NCBI GenBank assembly: GCA_025357775.1
Contig: JANXOQ010000002.1
Coordinates: 1-16,393 of the forward strand
From: Ferruginibacter sp.
GTDB lineage: Bacteria; Bacteroidota; Bacteroidia; Chitinophagales; Chitinophagaceae
Length of the DNA: 16,393 nt
Direction: 5' to 3'
Of this stretch, positions 8,654 through 15,390 are shown in pieces. The notes below the pieces were generated by a model, which was not told the origin of the DNA, ran no database searches, and worked only from the letters and a program-made list of their open reading frames with translations. Each line of letters starts with the position of its first letter. Position 1 is the first letter of the stretch. The position numbers were made by a program, and so were the translations under genes.

Positions 8654-9310
8654 CTATTCTCCTTTTTTTAATTGTTGATTTTCCTCATAAGTCATTACTC
8701 TAAAACCAGATTTAGGTGCATCAAACTTATTAGTTACAATTACATCTCCATTTACTTTATTCAACGTGTATTTAAATACTAAATTACCAGATTGTACCTC
8801 ATACTGCACAGGCATGCCTTGCAATTGTGGAAAAGCATTGTTGTAAGATTTATTTGTTACATCCATGTTAGCGTCAAAGTACACTACATAATTTTTGCCG
8901 TCAGCGCTAGTAGCAGTAGCTTTTTTACAGGCATAACCCGCTATTGTAGTAGTAGTATTGTCTATAGAAAAAATCAAACTACTATTTACTAGGTTTTTTT
9001 GGCTCCAATTTTCAGCAGTTGTTGTAATCATTAGTTTTTGTCCGCTGTATTCTTTTAGCACAAACCCTTTGCCAGTTTTCTTATCAAAAACGGTGCTTTC
9101 TTCGCCTAATGTATTTTTCATTTCTGTACGGCTTTTAGTTGCTGTTACAAATAAAGTAAGTACAGCTCCATTTAATGCACTTGACAATTGTTTTTCTCCT
9201 TTTGTAGTTTCTATAGAAATGTTGTAGGTAAGTGTACCTTCTGTAATAATTTTTTGTGCAAAAATATCTATTGATAATAAAAATGCAACAAATAATAAAA
9301 TAGTTTTCAT
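8654..9310 (-). CDS. Exported protein of unknown function, DUF4412/GLPGLI-like
   Basis: A 218-residue secreted or periplasmic protein. The Sec signal peptide MKTILLFVAFLLSIDIFAQ (1-19) has the typical Bacteroidota ending. The mature part is rich in Thr, Ser, Asn and Lys, and its alternating pattern predicts a mostly beta fold. Segments such as EGTLTYNISIE, GYACKKATATSADGKNYVVYFDANM and VQYEVQSGNLVFKYTLNKVNG resemble Bacteroidota proteins annotated as DUF4412 or GLPGLI. This family link is from memory of pattern, not a search. The single Cys argues against a disulphide. It lies 101 nt downstream of the GHL10 gene on the same strand and may be co-transcribed with it; no terminator is seen between them. 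A near-match promoter box (TACCTTTA, 9327-9334) would allow separate expression. Confidence 0.8.
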   Translation of the reverse strand: MKTILLFVAFLLSIDIFAQKIITEGTLTYNISIETTKGEKQLSSALNGAVLTLFVTATKSRTEMKNTLGEESTVFDKKTGKGFVLKEYSGQKLMITTTAENWSQKNLVNSSLIFSIDNTTTTIAGYACKKATATSADGKNYVVYFDANMDVTNKSYNNAFPQLQGMPVQYEVQSGNLVFKYTLNKVNGDVIVTNKFDAPKSGFRVMTYEENQQLKKGE

Positions 9311-9411
9311 AAATTTTAAATATACATAAAGGTAACTAAAGCCTTGCCGTTTTAATACAGCATTATGTTAAAAAAAGTCCCACATTTTTAATCTAGCTTT
9401 GTGTAATTTTA

Positions 9412-10575
9412 TTAATTCAAAGAGTTCTTAAAATAATTAAGCCTCAAACTATCATTCCAGCCGCTTGGGTTTTTTATAAAAGCAGTGCTGTTATAAAATA
9501 TCATTCCATTCAAATTTGTCAAACTCCGAAGTTTTTTTATTTGCCTTGGTATTTGGGTTTTATCTTTCCAAGCTGCATTAGTACCTGCACGGTAAATGCC
9601 AATACCTACGTAGCAATCTTTTCCATACGAATTTGCGGCCCACCAATCAGCAAGTATGTTGTAGTCACAAAGTTTATGGTCTATTTCCCAATACAATTGA
9701 GGAGCTACATAATCTATCCAACCTAAGCGAAGCCATAACAAAATATCTGCATATAAATCATCGTAGTTTGTTTGCCCAGCCCTAGTGTTGCTACCTTTAG
9801 GGTCTACAGAGGCATTTCGCCATACACCAAATGGACTTATACCAAACCTACATTTTTTATTTACCTGTTTTATGGTTTTGCTAATGTTTAAAATTATAGA
9901 ATCTGTATTGCTCCGTCTCCAATCATCTTTATTCATACCTCTTCCATTTATTTTATACATTTTATCATCAGGAAAATCTTTACCAGTAATACGATAAGGA
10001 TAAAAATAATCATCCATGTGAATGGCATCAATTTTATACCGAGTTACAATATCTTTTACTACACTTATTACAAATTTTTGGGCCTCTTTATTACCTGGGT
10101 CAAAATATTTTTTATCACCAAAAGCAATGAACCAATCAGGGTGCTGGCGAGTAACATGCATGCTAGTGATGTTGGCATTTTTTATACTAAACACAGCACG
10201 GTATGGGTTTAGCCATGCATGAAATTCCATTCCTCTTTTATGCGTTTCCTCTAGCATAAAAGCCAGTGGGTCGTAGTATGGGTTTGGCGCTTGCCCTTGC
10301 ACACCCGTAAGCCACTGGCTCCAAGGCTCTAGCGTAGATGGATAAAAAGCATCAGCAGCAGGGCGTATTTGCACTATCACTGCATTCATACCATTGCGCT
10401 TGTGCATATCTAGCAAGCTTATAAAACTTGCCTTCTGCGTAGCTACATCTACTACACCCTTTGCAGGCCAGTCTGTATTATCTACCGAGGCTATCCATAC
10501 GCCCCTAAATTCTTTTTTTTGTGCCTGCGCAAAATTGAGTACACAAAGCATCATTGCAGCGAGAATATATTTCAT
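9412..10575 (-). CDS. Glycosyl hydrolase-like 10 (GHL10/DUF187) family exported protein
   Basis: A 387-residue exported TIM-barrel protein. The signal peptide MKYILAAMMLCVLNFAQA is followed by the family's opening EFRGVWIASVDNTDWP. Further hallmarks are MNAVIVQIRPAADAFYPS, MEFHAWLNPYRA, IDAIHMDDYFYPY, RFGISPFGVWRN and WIDYVAPQLYWEI. These acidic and aromatic residues at strand ends form the presumed active site. E. coli DigH (YddW), in the same family, cleaves peptidoglycan glycan strands stripped of peptides; this protein probably also works on the cell wall or another glycan, but its substrate cannot be read here. The length is normal for a single GHL10 domain without extra modules. There is no lipobox Cys, so it is likely soluble in the periplasm or secreted. 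Confidence 0.9.
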   Translation of the reverse strand: MKYILAAMMLCVLNFAQAQKKEFRGVWIASVDNTDWPAKGVVDVATQKASFISLLDMHKRNGMNAVIVQIRPAADAFYPSTLEPWSQWLTGVQGQAPNPYYDPLAFMLEETHKRGMEFHAWLNPYRAVFSIKNANITSMHVTRQHPDWFIAFGDKKYFDPGNKEAQKFVISVVKDIVTRYKIDAIHMDDYFYPYRITGKDFPDDKMYKINGRGMNKDDWRRSNTDSIILNISKTIKQVNKKCRFGISPFGVWRNASVDPKGSNTRAGQTNYDDLYADILLWLRLGWIDYVAPQLYWEIDHKLCDYNILADWWAANSYGKDCYVGIGIYRAGTNAAWKDKTQIPRQIKKLRSLTNLNGMIFYNSTAFIKNPSGWNDSLRLNYFKNSLN

Positions 10576-10936
10576 TTAATAGTTTTAATTTTTGGTAAAG
10601 AAACGAAGAAATTTTTTAAGTGCTTGCTACTGTATTTACCTAAGAAAGGCTAATAGGAAAAGCTGCTAAGAGATGCTAAGGATAAAGAGGAAAGGAAAAA
10701 AATGCAAAGCATGAAATTAAAGTTAGGAGAGAAGAGAAGCAAAGAGAAAAATGGGCTAAGTGGTGCTAATGTAATAAGAGAAAAGGAGAAAATACAAAGT
10801 ATCTAAATAAAGTTAGTAAAGATAAGAAGTAAGTAGGAAAAAATGAAATGGTTCAATAAAATAAATAACACAACTTTTTTTCTTCTTTTCTCTAAGCGCC
10901 TTTTAGCCCATTTCTCTTTTTCCCACTTACCTCTTC
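10576..10936. other. Intergenic region filled by purine-rich repeats
   Basis: No gene is seen. The region between the 3' end of the DAHP synthase gene and the start of the GHL10 gene is made of the diverged repeats described separately (10661-10840 direct, 10876-10945 inverted). The GHL10 promoter should lie near 10580-10660, but I found no clear box. Confidence 0.6.
10661..10840 (+). repeat. Two diverged 90-bp tandem copies of a purine-rich repeat
   Basis: Bases 10661-10750 and 10751-10840 align without gaps; by hand count 62 of 90 positions agree. Shared blocks are GCTAAGNGNTGCTAA, AATNCAAAG, TAAAGTTAG and AGAAG. Plus-strand purines dominate and no long frame is open. The degree of divergence indicates an old duplication or two insertions of the same element. 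Confidence 0.75.
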
Positions 10937-10945
10937 CTACCCTTC
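10876..10945 (-). repeat. Inverted copy of the purine-rich repeat, overlapping the DAHP synthase stop codon
   Basis: The minus strand of this stretch reads AAAGAGAAATGGGCTAA... with GCGCTTAGAGAAAAGAAG further on, matching the junction and start of the second direct copy (AAAGAGAAAAATGGGCTAA, 10741-10759). The repeat therefore occurs here in opposite orientation. A transcript crossing both could fold into a long imperfect hairpin. The DAHP synthase TAG (10937-10939) lies inside its edge, so this repeat may act as the operon's 3' structure; no ordinary terminator is visible. Confidence 0.6.
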
Positions 10946-12004
10946 CATTATTTTATTTTGATGACTTATACTTTCCATGTGTACTGCATCATAATATTTT
11001 GTCATAAACTCTCTGCTTAAATTAAGTACTTCGCCTTTTTTATGCGCTTTTTCCAAAATTTCATTCCAACGATTAGTTTGCAAAATCGTAATGTTATTTT
11101 CTTTTTTATATTTACCAATTTGCTCAGCAACTTTCATTCGTTGGCTAATAATTTGCATTAGTTCATCATCTAAATGATTTATTTGCTGACGCAATTTTTC
11201 TAATGCTGCATGATACTCTGCAGAATTTACATCTTCTTTTCTCCACTCAATAGCATCCAACAATTCAGCCAAACGTTCGGGTGTAATTTGTTGCTTTGCA
11301 TCACTCCAAGCTTCATCAGGAGTTATGTGGCTTTCTATCATCAATCCATCATAATCTAAATTAATAGCTTGTTGCGAAACAGCCTGCAAAATATCTCTGC
11401 GCCCACTAATATGCGATGGGTCACATATCAACAACATATCTGGGTTGCGCCTTTTCATTTCAATAGCCAAGTGCCACATTGGTGCATTTCTATATTCTGT
11501 ATTTCCGTAAGAACTAAAGCCACGGTGTATCATACCTACTTGTTTTATACCAGCTTTTTGTATGCGTTCAATACCCCCCATCCACAATTCTAAATCTGGG
11601 TTTATAGGGTTTTTTACGAGTACAGGAATATCTACACCCCTTAATGCATCAGCAATTTCTTGTACACTAAATGGGTTTACTGTTGTACGTGCGCCTATCC
11701 ACAAAACATCTACATCAAAACTTAGCGCATCTTCTACTTGCTTTGCTGTAGCCACTTCTACGGTGGTAGGCAAACCTGTTATTTTTTTTGCTTGCGCAAG
11801 CCATGGCAATCCTTTTACACCAATTCCTTCAAACATGCCCGGTCGTGTACGAGGTTTCCAAATGCCTGCACGAAGCATATCTATTTTTCCTGTAGCAGCC
11901 AAACGCTGTGCCGTTGCTATCATTTGCTCTTCGGTTTCTGCACTGCATGGCCCAGAAATAATTAAGGGTCTTTTTGCCCAAAGGAGCTGTACTTTTTCTT
12001 TCAT
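10937..12004 (-). CDS. Bifunctional DAHP synthase / chorismate mutase (type II, AroQ)
   Basis: The N-terminal domain condenses phosphoenolpyruvate and erythrose 4-phosphate to DAHP, entering the shikimate pathway; the C-terminal domain turns chorismate into prephenate. The DAHPS domain is the type I-beta class: RPLIISGPCSAETEEQM, RAGIWKPRTRPGMFEGIG, LWIGARTTVNPFSVQE, LVKNPINPDLELWMGGIERI and ICDPSHISGRR. From about residue 265, LEKLRQQINHLDDELMQIISQRMKVAEQIGKYK is the AroQ helix 1 with its catalytic Arg and Lys residues. The mutase is C-terminal, as in Bacteroidota enzymes, whereas Bacillus has it N-terminal. I chose the ATG at 12004 (355 residues). An in-frame ATG at 12067 would add 21 basic residues encoded by a purine-rich repeat and unlike any DAHPS N-terminus. 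It is the last gene of the Phe/Tyr operon, 87 nt after tyrA. A mutase fused to DAHPS often lets prephenate inhibit the first step. Confidence 0.95.
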   Translation of the reverse strand: MKEKVQLLWAKRPLIISGPCSAETEEQMIATAQRLAATGKIDMLRAGIWKPRTRPGMFEGIGVKGLPWLAQAKKITGLPTTVEVATAKQVEDALSFDVDVLWIGARTTVNPFSVQEIADALRGVDIPVLVKNPINPDLELWMGGIERIQKAGIKQVGMIHRGFSSYGNTEYRNAPMWHLAIEMKRRNPDMLLICDPSHISGRRDILQAVSQQAINLDYDGLMIESHITPDEAWSDAKQQITPERLAELLDAIEWRKEDVNSAEYHAALEKLRQQINHLDDELMQIISQRMKVAEQIGKYKKENNITILQTNRWNEILEKAHKKGEVLNLSREFMTKYYDAVHMESISHQNKIMEG

Positions 12005-12050
12005 GATGTTATTTTTAATTTTTTTTATTGAGTATCTTCCACCAACTTTC

Positions 12051-12085
12051 TTTTTGTCTTTTGCCAACTGCTTCTTGCCAACTAA
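12051..12085 (-). repeat. Purine-rich short repeat in the tyrA-DAHPS gap
   Basis: The minus strand has two near-identical units, AGTTGGCAAGAAGC and AGTTGGCAAAAGAC, followed by AAAAAGAAAGTTGG. It opens the false N-terminal extension of the DAHPS frame. A related stretch (GGCAGAAGG...CGGCAAAAATAAAAA) lies in the pheA-aminotransferase gap at 14135-14165. Confidence 0.55.
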
Positions 12086-12091
12086 AAACCA

Positions 12092-12940
12092 CTACTTAAT
12101 TATCCTCCTTATTTTATTCGCATCTTCTATCAACTCCAACAAGTATTTATAATTATCTTTTTCCAAACAACTTTTAATTTTTTTTAATTGCATAATATGC
12201 TCGTTCAATACATCCAATACATTTTCTTTATTTTGTTTAAAAATAGGTACCCACATGGCAGCATTACTTTTTGCTAGCCGTACTGTACTTTCAAAACCAC
12301 CACTGGCTAGTTCAAAAATGGCATCGTCTTCTCTTTCTTTTTCCAATACAGTATTGGCTAATGCAAAACTTGTAATGTGAGATATGTGGCTAATGTATGC
12401 TGCATGTAAATCGTGTGCCTTTGCATCCATATACACAAGGTGCATCCCAATTTTTTTGTAAATGGTTTCTATAGTTTCTACTGCATCTTTTGCCGAATTT
12501 TCTTTATCGCAAATTACACAGGCCTTGCCCTCAAAAGCACCATGCACAGCAGCTTCGGGCCCACTATGCTCAGTACCCCACATAGGGTGTGTACCTACAA
12601 AACGATTTCGTAATGGATAATTTTTTACTACTTCACTCAAAGCAAATTTGGTTGAGCCTGCATCTGCAATAATTTGTTTACCATTTATCAATAGCATTAT
12701 TTTTTCCATTACAGATATTGTTGCATCTACAGGGATAGCAACATAAATTAATTCACTTTTTTTAACAGCTTCTTCTAGCGATAAAGCTTCATCTATTAAC
12801 CCAAGTTCCAGTGCCTTTGCCAGATTTGAATCATTAAAATCCACACCAATAATATGTTTGGCAATATTTTTTTCTTTTAGTGCTAATGCAAATGACCCAC
12901 CTATAAGCCCAACACCAATTATCGTTACATTTTCTAACAT
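12092..12940 (-). CDS. tyrA: Prephenate dehydrogenase
   Basis: Oxidatively decarboxylates prephenate to 4-hydroxyphenylpyruvate, the committed step to tyrosine. The 282 residues fit a single-domain TyrA with no fused chorismate mutase or ACT domain. The N-terminal Rossmann fold has VTIIGVGLIGGSFALAL (glycines 9-15). Asp34, at the end of the second strand (HIIGVDF), favours NAD over NADP. Catalytic His118 sits in GTHPMWGTEHSGP, the family HPMxGTE motif. The C-terminal helical dimer domain carries HAAYISHISHITSFALAN. The gene overlaps the aminotransferase end by 7 nt (12934-12940), so translation is probably coupled. Because it has no ACT domain, tyrosine control must come mainly from the leader attenuator or from the DAHPS-mutase; that is inference. 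Confidence 0.96.
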   Translation of the reverse strand: MLENVTIIGVGLIGGSFALALKEKNIAKHIIGVDFNDSNLAKALELGLIDEALSLEEAVKKSELIYVAIPVDATISVMEKIMLLINGKQIIADAGSTKFALSEVVKNYPLRNRFVGTHPMWGTEHSGPEAAVHGAFEGKACVICDKENSAKDAVETIETIYKKIGMHLVYMDAKAHDLHAAYISHISHITSFALANTVLEKEREDDAIFELASGGFESTVRLAKSNAAMWVPIFKQNKENVLDVLNEHIMQLKKIKSCLEKDNYKYLLELIEDANKIRRIIK

Positions 12941-14106
12941 TTTACTTTTCTATTTTTAATTCTATCAATAGCTACTTCAAACTTTTCTACAGGTGCACAC
13001 AAGCTTATTCGTATATAACAATTTCCATTACTGCCAAATATTCCACCAGGTGTTATAAATACATTTGTATTGTACAATACATCATCACTTAGTGTGTAAC
13101 CATTTTCAAAAATGGTAGAAGTTTTTGCCCAAACAAACATGCCAGCTTGTGTTTTATCATATTTACAATCCAACAAATCTAACAACTCGAAAGCTTTTTC
13201 TTTTCTTTTTTTATAAATTACGTTTACACTATCGTACCAATCTTTACCTAAGCCCAAAGCCTTTGCAGCAGCTAATTGTACTGGCAAAAACATACCACTA
13301 TCCATATTGCTTTTAAAACGCAGTACCTCTTCAATTCTTTCTTTTGCTCCACACATTACTCCTACTCGCCACCCCGCCATGTTTTGACTTTTGCTGAGTG
13401 AGTTTAATTCTATAGCTACATCTTTTGCACCATTAGCACTAAATATACTAATAGGTTTTTCATTCAAAATAAAACTATATGGATTATCATTTATTACCAA
13501 AATATTATTGGCTTTTGCAAATGCAATTATCTTTTCAAAAACATTGTTTGTAGGTAACTGCCCTGTTGGCATATGAGGATAATTTACAAACATTAATTTT
13601 ACTTTACTCAAATCTGTTTTTGACAATTCAACAAAATCTGGCAACCAATTATTTTCTTCTACTAAATCATAATTAACACAATTGCCTCCAGCCAATGTTA
13701 CCGCTGATTTATATGTTGGGTAACCTGGGTTTGGTATTAACGCTTCATTGCCTTCATTCAAATACGTCATACAAATATGCATGATACCTTCTTTGCTTCC
13801 TATTAATGGTAATATTTCTTTATCAGCATTTAACGTAACGTCGTACCATTTGCTATACCAATCTGCTACTGCATTTCGCAGTATTGGCGACCCTTTGTAC
13901 GATTGATATGCATGCGTATTTAATTTTGCCGCTTCGTCTTGCAATACCTTTATCACATCTGGGTGAGGCGGCAAATCTGGGCTACCAATACCAAGGTTAA
14001 TGATATTTTTTCCTTCTTTATTTAAGTCATCTATTTCTCTCAGTTTTTGAGAAAAATAATATTCATTTATACTTGCTAATCTATTTGCTGTTTTAATATT
14101 CATCAT
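12934..14106 (-). CDS. PLP-dependent aminotransferase, class I/II
   Basis: A fold-type I aminotransferase of 390 residues. Motifs: NLGIGSPDLPPHPDV, YQSYKGSPILRNAVADWY, PNPGYPTYKSA, VNYPHMPTGQLP, INDNPYSF and the PLP lysine in NSLSKSQNMAGWRVG (Lys239). Near the end, CYIRISLCAP holds the substrate-carboxylate-binding Arg. The family includes aspartate, aromatic and LL-diaminopimelate aminotransferases. Position between pheA and tyrA suggests that it transaminates phenylpyruvate and 4-hydroxyphenylpyruvate to Phe and Tyr; prephenate aminotransferase activity is also possible. Two ATGs (14106, 14103) are adjacent and either may be used. It starts 75 nt after pheA and its 3' end overlaps tyrA. Confidence 0.92.
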   Translation of the reverse strand: MMNIKTANRLASINEYYFSQKLREIDDLNKEGKNIINLGIGSPDLPPHPDVIKVLQDEAAKLNTHAYQSYKGSPILRNAVADWYSKWYDVTLNADKEILPLIGSKEGIMHICMTYLNEGNEALIPNPGYPTYKSAVTLAGGNCVNYDLVEENNWLPDFVELSKTDLSKVKLMFVNYPHMPTGQLPTNNVFEKIIAFAKANNILVINDNPYSFILNEKPISIFSANGAKDVAIELNSLSKSQNMAGWRVGVMCGAKERIEEVLRFKSNMDSGMFLPVQLAAAKALGLGKDWYDSVNVIYKKRKEKAFELLDLLDCKYDKTQAGMFVWAKTSTIFENGYTLSDDVLYNTNVFITPGGIFGSNGNCYIRISLCAPVEKFEVAIDRIKNRKVKC

Positions 14107-14181
14107 TGTTATTCGTTATTATTTTTTCCATAATCGTTTTTATTTTTGCCGATAACCTTCTGCCTATAATTAATCTAATTT

Positions 14182-15045
14182 TCAATCTATCATATTTCTT
14201 CCTCCTGCGGGGGAGATAGAGGGGGCTGCATTTTTATATACTCCATATACCTTTAACGATTCCGTAAGCCCTTTCATTTTCTCTACTGTTTTGTTAAACA
14301 CATCTAACGAATCAAATTCCATATCAGCATGAAAAGAGTACTTAAAGTTACTAATGGGTATTGGAAAACTTTGCAGCTTGCTTAAGTTTATACCTGCAGC
14401 GGCTACCGCTGTTAAAACTTTAGCCAAACTTCCTCTTGAGTGGTCGGTATGAAAATTTACAGATGCTTTATTGGCATTTTCAATGGCATCAAATAAACCT
14501 GCTCTTTGTAAAATTAAAAAACGTGTATAATTATTTTTCATTGTTTGTATACTTGGTGCAATTATATTAAGATTGTACAACTCAGCCGCAAGTTTGCTTG
14601 CTATAGCCGCTGTATGTTTATTTCTGTGTTGATGAATATATTTTGCACTCAATGCGGTATCTTCTGTTTCTACTAATTTCCAATTGTATTTTTCTAAATA
14701 TTCCATGCATTGTAATAACGCCATTTGGTGGCTGTGTACTTCTTTTATATCTTCTAGTTTTACTCCAGGATTTACCAGTAAGTTTTGTTTTATACTCAAA
14801 TACACTTCACCAATTATTTGCAGTTTACTATTTTGCAGTAATGAGTAGTTTGGCAAAATACTTCCAGCAATAGAGTTCTCTATGGCCATAACGCCACCAT
14901 CACTTTCCTCTTTGTTGCCTGCAATTTTTACAACATCTCTAAAATTTGCACAAGGAATTACTTGTACTTTTTTACCAAAAAATTGTTGTGCTGCCGCTTG
15001 GTGAAAACTGCCTTCATAGCCTTGTATAGATACTTTTTGTGCCAT
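14182..15045 (-). CDS. pheA: Prephenate dehydratase with ACT domain
   Basis: Converts prephenate to phenylpyruvate, the committed step to phenylalanine. Catalytic domain about 1-180: VSIQGYEGSFHQAAAQQFFG, GGVMAIENSIAGSILPNYSLL and NNYTRFLIL with the essential Thr174 of the TRF motif. ACT domain about 196-271: SRGSLAKVLTAVAAAGINLSKLQSFPIP. The classical Phe-binding GALV and ESRP motifs are replaced by GSLA and QSFP, so Phe feedback may be weaker or of a different form. There is no chorismate mutase domain; that activity is fused to DAHPS three genes on. The last 16 residues (AAPSISPAGGRNMID and the preceding Asn) lie beyond the ACT fold and are encoded by a G+C-rich palindromic stretch. It is the first gene of the operon, and its start codon lies 11 nt after the leader terminator T-run. 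Confidence 0.97.
   Translation of the reverse strand: MAQKVSIQGYEGSFHQAAAQQFFGKKVQVIPCANFRDVVKIAGNKEESDGGVMAIENSIAGSILPNYSLLQNSKLQIIGEVYLSIKQNLLVNPGVKLEDIKEVHSHQMALLQCMEYLEKYNWKLVETEDTALSAKYIHQHRNKHTAAIASKLAAELYNLNIIAPSIQTMKNNYTRFLILQRAGLFDAIENANKASVNFHTDHSRGSLAKVLTAVAAAGINLSKLQSFPIPISNFKYSFHADMEFDSLDVFNKTVEKMKGLTESLKVYGVYKNAAPSISPAGGRNMID
14196..14230. repeat. G+C-rich palindromic stretch encoding the PheA C-terminal tail
   Basis: The stretch CTCCTGCGGGGGAGATAGAG and its flanks are far richer in G+C than the surroundings and contain a small imperfect palindrome (CTCC...GGAG). It resembles intergenic repeats with a CCCCCTCT...CTCCCCC core that I recall from Bacteroidota genomes. That recognition is from memory and would need a search. 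Confidence 0.4.
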
Positions 15046-15056
15046 AGTATAAATGC

Positions 15057-15087
15057 AAAAATCCCGACTACAAAGTCGGGATTTTTT
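15057..15087 (-). terminator. Leader (attenuator) terminator of the Phe/Tyr operon
   Basis: A 13-bp perfect stem (15074-15086 with 15057-15069; core AATCCCGACT/AGTCGGGATT) closes on a 4-nt loop. On the minus strand it ends in TTTTT, just 11 nt before the pheA ATG. It lies inside the leader of its own operon, after the promoter and before the first gene, where it would stop transcription unless disrupted. Its 5' arm is also the partner of the antiterminator segment at 15119-15132. Confidence 0.9.
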
Positions 15088-15153
15088 ATGTTTTTTAAAC
15101 TTTAGTTTTATTAATTAGACATAAGCAATCCCCTTCTATTAGTAAAATAGAAG
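15078..15153 (-). promoter_or_regulatory. Transcription attenuator: pause hairpin and antiterminator
   Basis: Two alternative folds can be read on the minus strand. Hairpin 1:2 pairs CTTCTATT (15153-15146), which lies over Tyr/Phe codons 13-16, with AATAGAAG (15140-15133), loop 5 nt. The antiterminator 2:3 pairs GGGATTGCTTATGT (15132-15119) with ACATAAAAAATCCC (15091-15078): 12 of 14 pairs with one central 2x2 mismatch. Segment 3 is also the 5' arm of the terminator, so 2:3 and 3:4 exclude each other. A ribosome stalled at scarce Phe or Tyr would melt 1:2 and free segment 2. A ribosome reaching the stop codon at 15111 would cover segment 2 and let the terminator form. This is the classic ribosome-mediated attenuation layout; function is inferred. 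Confidence 0.8.
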
Positions 15154-15191
15154 TAATAATAAAAATTGATAAATGTGTTTAATATTTTCAT
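15111..15191 (-). CDS. Phe/Tyr leader peptide of the aromatic amino acid operon
   Basis: A 26-residue open frame starting at ATG 15191 and ending in TAA at 15111-15113. Residues 7-16 read FINFYYYFYF: four Phe and four Tyr in ten codons, a density not expected by chance. The C-terminal part is TNRRGLLMSN. Such a run just ahead of a Phe/Tyr operon and a terminator is the signature of a ribosome-mediated attenuation leader, comparable in principle to E. coli pheL. Using both amino acids matches an operon that makes both. The peptide itself is probably not functional; its translation rate is the signal. It is preceded by a candidate promoter at 15225-15232 and no Shine-Dalgarno. Confidence 0.85.
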   Translation of the reverse strand: MKILNTFINFYYYFYFTNRRGLLMSN

Positions 15192-15224
15192 TCTGTAACG
15201 AATATAGTTATTAATTGCATGTTA

Positions 15225-15260
15225 CAAAATTAATATAAGATTTAGTTTACGTTTTCCAAA
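15225..15260 (-). promoter_or_regulatory. Candidate promoter of the Phe/Tyr operon
   Basis: The minus strand has TAATTTTG (15225-15232), an exact Bacteroidota -7 box, and TTTG (15257-15260) 24 nt upstream as a possible -33 box; the spacing is a few bases longer than usual. Transcription would start near 15219, giving the leader peptide a 5' end of about 28 nt. Confidence 0.55.
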
Positions 15261-15355
15261 TGGATATTTGTTATAAATATTGATGATAATTACTAATGAA
15301 ATAATTATTTGTCTTACAATTTTATTCAACGATAAATACTTTATAAAAATCTATA

Positions 15356-15385
15356 TTGTTATTGGTCGTCATAACTTTACTTTTG
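15356..15385 (+). promoter_or_regulatory. Candidate promoter of the dipeptide epimerase gene
   Basis: TACTTTTG (15378-15385) matches TAnnTTTG exactly, with TTG at 15356-15358, 19 nt upstream, as a possible -33 box. Transcription would start about at the ATG (15391), suggesting a leaderless or nearly leaderless mRNA. Confidence 0.55.
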
Positions 15386-15390
15386 TAATT

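Noticed and set aside
12005..12067. N-terminal extension of DAHPS starting at ATG 12067
   Set aside because: The added 21 residues are Lys-rich, derive from a purine-rich repeat, and do not resemble the family; the ATG at 12004 gives the normal N-terminus.
11562..12152. Plus-strand 196-codon frame across the DAHPS N-terminus
   Set aside because: Antisense to conserved DAHPS motifs and extends through the repeat into tyrA; no signs of a real protein.
15133..15153. Palindrome CTTCTATT...AATAGAAG considered as a repressor operator
   Set aside because: It lies well downstream of the candidate promoter and exactly over the Tyr/Phe codons, so the attenuator pause hairpin explains it better.
15188..15220. 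Ten-codon frame (MQLITIFVTE) just upstream of and overlapping the leader peptide start (ATGA)
   Set aside because: The predicted transcription start falls about at its ATG, and it carries no run of diagnostic codons. It could be translated if transcription starts earlier, but nothing supports that.
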